A stretch of DNA of 8,271 nt from Actinomycetota bacterium (GTDB taxonomy: Bacteria; Actinomycetota; Actinomycetes; S36-B12; UBA5976): assembly GCA_009918865.1 (NCBI GenBank), contig RGCY01000047.1, forward strand, positions 1 to 8,271, read 5' to 3'. The notes below the pieces were generated by a model that saw only the letters and a program-made list of their open reading frames with translations, did no database searches and was not told the origin of the DNA. The number at the start of each line of letters is the position of its first letter. Position 1 is the stretch's first letter. Position numbers and translations under genes: made by a program. Of this stretch, positions 6,073 through 8,271 are shown in pieces.

Positions 6073-6819
6073 TTAGCGCTTGAGCCACAAGTACTCGCGC
6101 AAAGTCAAGTTGCTCGCCATGAATGCTCTCGCTTCCTCGACGCCCACATACCTCCAATGCCAAGGCTCATCCCCGTAGCAGGTCTTGCTTTGCATGCCCT
6201 TGGGGTACGAGCGCACCCAACCAAACGAAGCAGCATGATCACGCATCCAATTCGCTGCCCGTTGGGACTTCGTCGAAGCCGTGCCGGCTCTCGGCTCTGC
6301 TCGCAGGAGCGCACCCTGGCTCAGACCGATATCCACAGTCAGGCCGAGTTGATGCTCGGAATGTCCGGGACGGGCTAGGTATTTCAAAGCGTGAGCCCGA
6401 CCATGCTGCTTCACATTGCGGTTGAACAGTGTCTGCTGGTGAGTGGCCGAGCGGTAGCCGGAGGCGATATGCAACTTAACTCCTGCGTCTGCAGCCGCCA
6501 GTGCCATGCGCCGCCAAGCACTTGCTGCATCGCGTTGGAGTTGATGACCGCCAGGTACCTTGATCAAGTTTGGCGGTTGCCATCCGTTCGGAAGTCGAAG
6601 ATTTGTATCAAGCACCGCATACTTGCCACCTGCACCAAGCATCTTGGTTGGCGCATCGCCCACTTTGCACGGCGGTGGTGCACTGGCCCGGAACAGGCGC
6701 CCCAACGTGAATTGCATCGAGTCTGAAGTTTGGGACGCGTACGAAACCTCAGCACCAATCTGCACGGAGAGCGCAACGAGGACCGCCGTCATGAGTCGAA
6801 GGCGAGCGTGGAGAACCAT
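6073..6819 (-). CDS. Exported VanY-type zinc D-alanyl-D-alanine carboxypeptidase
   Basis: Peptidase M15B/VanY family enzyme that removes the terminal D-Ala from peptidoglycan stem peptides outside the membrane. It has 248 residues. A Sec signal peptide is visible: basic start (R6, R8), hydrophobic TAVLVALSVQIGA, and a likely cut after SYA (about residue 28). Family motifs are SGYRSATHQQTLF (120-132; R123 substrate-binding), GHSEHQLGLTVDI (152-164; zinc ligands H156 and D163) and DEPWHWRYVG (217-226; catalytic E218, third zinc ligand H221). The only two cysteines, C51 and C214, could form a disulfide in the exported protein. The ATG at 6819 has no Shine-Dalgarno, but a TAnnnT box (TAGTGT, 6831-6826) ends 6 nt before it, suggesting a leaderless mRNA. 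ATG 6792 (residue 10) would leave too short a signal peptide. I assign no role in vancomycin resistance; no vanHAX-like gene is near. Confidence 0.92.
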   Translation of the reverse strand: MVLHARLRLMTAVLVALSVQIGAEVSYASQTSDSMQFTLGRLFRASAPPPCKVGDAPTKMLGAGGKYAVLDTNLRLPNGWQPPNLIKVPGGHQLQRDAASAWRRMALAAADAGVKLHIASGYRSATHQQTLFNRNVKQHGRAHALKYLARPGHSEHQLGLTVDIGLSQGALLRAEPRAGTASTKSQRAANWMRDHAASFGWVRSYPKGMQSKTCYGDEPWHWRYVGVEEARAFMASNLTLREYLWLKR

Positions 6820-6982
6820 GCTCTGACACTACGCCACGAAGACAGTCTCCCGGTGTCCCTTCAGTGTCGTCCGCGAACCGACCCACCACGGAGAACATCC
6901 CATGCACCAGTGGACTGCTGCGGAGGCTGTGCTGAATTGGAGGTCGTGTTGAGTCGTCACTAACCTCGCGAACGTCTTGTGG
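6820..6982. other. Intergenic region between phosphoesterase and carboxypeptidase genes
   Basis: About 163 nt with no credible gene, RNA or repeat. Its left end should hold the promoter of the minus-strand carboxypeptidase (TAGTGT at 6831-6826). I see no clear terminator after the phosphoesterase stop, so co-transcription from the upstream gene is also possible. Confidence 0.6.
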
Positions 6983-7852
6983 CTAGACGAACGTGATGAG
7001 AGTTGCTTCTGGTCGGCAGCCAAGGCGCACGGGGAAAATTGGGGATGTGCCAACACCCGCTGAAACATGCAGCGGTACTGACTTTTCTGGTGCAGGTAAC
7101 CACGACAACCCACGTGCTTGTTTCACTGGTAGGTCGCAGTTTGTCGTTAATGCAGTAACAAAAGGAATTGTGATTTGCCCACCGTGAGTGTGCCCGGCAA
7201 GAACTATGTCAGGCGAGTCTTCAGTCATTGCCTTTAAGACACGCGCATATGGCGCATGAGTCACTGCAATCCGCAATTGCGAGTTCTCACTCCATGGTCC
7301 AGCAACACTCGCATAATCGTCAAGATTGATGTGGGCATCTCCAGTGCCGCGAAACTCAATGTCTACTCCACGAACTCGCAGTTGACCGCGCGCATTATCA
7401 AGACCAAGCCAACCCCCGGAGGCGAGCACAACCTTCAAGTCCTGGGTGGGTAGCGGCGCTCCCAGGACTCGGGCGTTGTTTCTGCCGAGATAAGCGAATG
7501 GATTCTTGAACTTTGGCGCATAAAAGTCGTTGCTACCGAGAACGAACACTCCAGGTGTGGTCAAGAGGGGTTCCAGTGCCCGCTCAACAAGTGGCACGGC
7601 ATGCGCATGCGCCATGAAATCTCCACTAGCAACGATGAGGTCGGCTTGCACCTTCTCCAGAGATGCAACCCATCGAATGCGATCTGTGTCCCAGGGGGCG
7701 AGGTGCAAGTCCGAAATGTGAAGCACTCGCACACCAACGGCTGCCGCCGGACCAGGAACAGAAATCTCGCGCAGTGTGTGGGCACGAGCTTCCGCAAGGC
7801 AGTAGCCAAGACCGCCGAGTGCCGTCATGCCAAGGACGGTGAGGGGCTGCAC
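6983..7852 (-). CDS. Calcineurin-like metallophosphoesterase, membrane-proximal
   Basis: Binuclear metallophosphoesterase of the YkuE/YaeI-like type; substrate unknown. It has 289 residues from GTG 7852. Metal-site motifs in order are ISDLHL (46-51; D48, H50), SGDF (76-79; D78), VLGSNDF (104-110), THAP (198-201; H199) and LAGHTHGGQ (218-226; H221, H223). The third motif is GSND instead of the usual GNH(D/E); I recall GSND from actinobacterial members. The N-terminus has a short hydrophobic segment (about 4-20) before the enzyme domain, as in relatives that lie at the membrane. ATG 7828 (residue 9) is an alternative start. GTG 7852 is preceded by TACTCT (7865-7860) 7 nt away and no Shine-Dalgarno, so it may be leaderless. 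In other actinobacteria I recall such genes beside a penicillin-binding protein gene and a yqeY gene; here the next cell-wall gene is the carboxypeptidase. Confidence 0.88.
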   Translation of the reverse strand: MQPLTVLGMTALGGLGYCLAEARAHTLREISVPGPAAAVGVRVLHISDLHLAPWDTDRIRWVASLEKVQADLIVASGDFMAHAHAVPLVERALEPLLTTPGVFVLGSNDFYAPKFKNPFAYLGRNNARVLGAPLPTQDLKVVLASGGWLGLDNARGQLRVRGVDIEFRGTGDAHINLDDYASVAGPWSENSQLRIAVTHAPYARVLKAMTEDSPDIVLAGHTHGGQITIPFVTALTTNCDLPVKQARGLSWLPAPEKSVPLHVSAGVGTSPIFPVRLGCRPEATLITFV

Positions 7853-7930
7853 ACGGGTAAGAGTAGGACGAGTCGTGAGTAGTACCGCGCCGCCGCTGCC
7901 TGTGAGCCGCTTTCATGCCACGCTATGCCC

Positions 7931-8271
7931 ATGTCTTTGAAAGAACAACTCCGTGCGGATCTCACAACTGCGATGAAAGCGCGAGAGGAACTGGTTTCAA
8001 GCACATTGCGCATGGCTCTTGCTGCCATCACGACTGAGGAAGTTGCTGGCAAGACGGCACGAGAACTCACGGATGACGATGTGCTGGCAGTGCTGGGTAA
8101 GGAAGCCAAGAAACGCCGCGAGGCAGCAGCCGCCTTTGATGATGCTGGCCGAACCGATCTCGCGGACAAGGAACGGCGGCTTCTGGAGCGCCTTGGCGGC
8201 GAGGCTCAGGGACCCGAGTTTCACGGTCAGGTAGAAATAATAAAGATGCCTGAAATTGAGTCTATTGATGA
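7931..8271 (+). CDS. GatB/YqeY domain protein, 3' end beyond window, C-terminal half atypical
   Basis: The first 82 residues match the YqeY family (small proteins of about 150 residues resembling the tRNA-binding tail of GatB; exact role unsettled). MSLKEQLRADLTTAMKAREE, STLRMALAAITTEEVAGK, the LTDDDVLAVLGKEAKKRREA segment and AFDDAGRTDLADKER all align from memory with actinobacterial members. From about base 8177 the expected continuation (an acidic helix leading to a YLPxQL motif) is not seen in any plus-strand frame. The frame instead reads RLLERLGGEAQGPEF and then a markedly AT-rich stretch from about 8229 (VEIIKMPEIESID), still open at the window edge. This could be real divergence, an insertion or fusion, or a sequence/assembly error. 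An in-frame ATG at 7925 is an alternative start. It is divergent from the phosphoesterase gene. Confidence 0.75.
   Translation, partial: MSLKEQLRADLTTAMKAREELVSSTLRMALAAITTEEVAGKTARELTDDDVLAVLGKEAKKRREAAAAFDDAGRTDLADKERRLLERLGGEAQGPEFHGQVEIIKMPEIESID

Noticed and set aside
6073..6819. A glycopeptide-resistance (van) cluster around the VanY-type gene.
   Set aside because: No vanH, vanA/D-Ala-D-Lac ligase, vanX or two-component regulator is present in the window; housekeeping VanY-type enzymes are common.
6820..7113. A 94-codon minus-strand frame (6829-7113) overlapping the phosphoesterase 3' end and the intergenic region.
   Set aside because: It overlaps the phosphoesterase in another frame and shows no domain, signal peptide or ribosome-binding site.
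8019..8234. A frameshifted continuation of yqeY in another plus-strand frame.
   Set aside because: Neither alternative frame after 8177 restores the conserved family sequence, so a simple frameshift does not explain the divergence.

Overview
The window looks like an ordinary chromosomal housekeeping segment of a moderately GC-rich actinobacterium (Actinomycetota). The evidence is a LysC that ends in the corynebacterial-type EAVVYAGTGR, an actinobacterial-style DnaX with a long Ala/Ser/Thr/Pro linker, a tRNA-Ser / small SRP RNA / dnaX order, an actinobacterial-type membrane-proximal phosphoesterase, and start codons lacking Shine-Dalgarno sequences but preceded by TAnnnT boxes. I cannot fix the lineage below phylum; an acidimicrobial or other mid-GC group is possible but is only a guess.

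Layout. The plus-strand 3' part of a low-specificity threonine aldolase (1-617) converges on a minus-strand tRNA-Ser(GGA) (680-767), whose UUCG-capped terminator (639-680) lies between them. A plus-strand small SRP RNA (about 861-947) follows. Next is a tight plus-strand unit, dnaX-recR-lysC-asd (979-5820), with gaps of 2 nt, 2 nt and a 4-nt ATGA overlap. It ends near two dyad elements and a tRNA-Pro(CGG) (5893-5966). A minus-strand pair follows: an exported VanY-type D,D-carboxypeptidase (6073-6819) and a calcineurin-like phosphoesterase (6983-7852). A divergent plus-strand gatB/yqeY-domain gene (7931 onward) runs off the window end.

How the genes work together. dnaX (clamp-loader ATPase) and recR (recombinational repair) are co-directional with lysC and asd, the first two steps of the aspartate pathway to lysine/diaminopimelate, threonine and methionine. 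lysC carries an internal start with a good ribosome-binding site predicted to give a separate 172-residue regulatory beta subunit, as known in corynebacteria. The VanY-type enzyme and the phosphoesterase point to the cell envelope.

I found no mobile element, CRISPR array, defence island or clearly new system. The points most worth checking are: the lysC nested gene; the dnaX start (a longer reading frame runs falsely through the SRP RNA); the absence of a ybaB gene between dnaX and recR; recurrent leaderless-type starts; and loss of family resemblance plus a sharp AT-rich shift in the last part of the yqeY gene.
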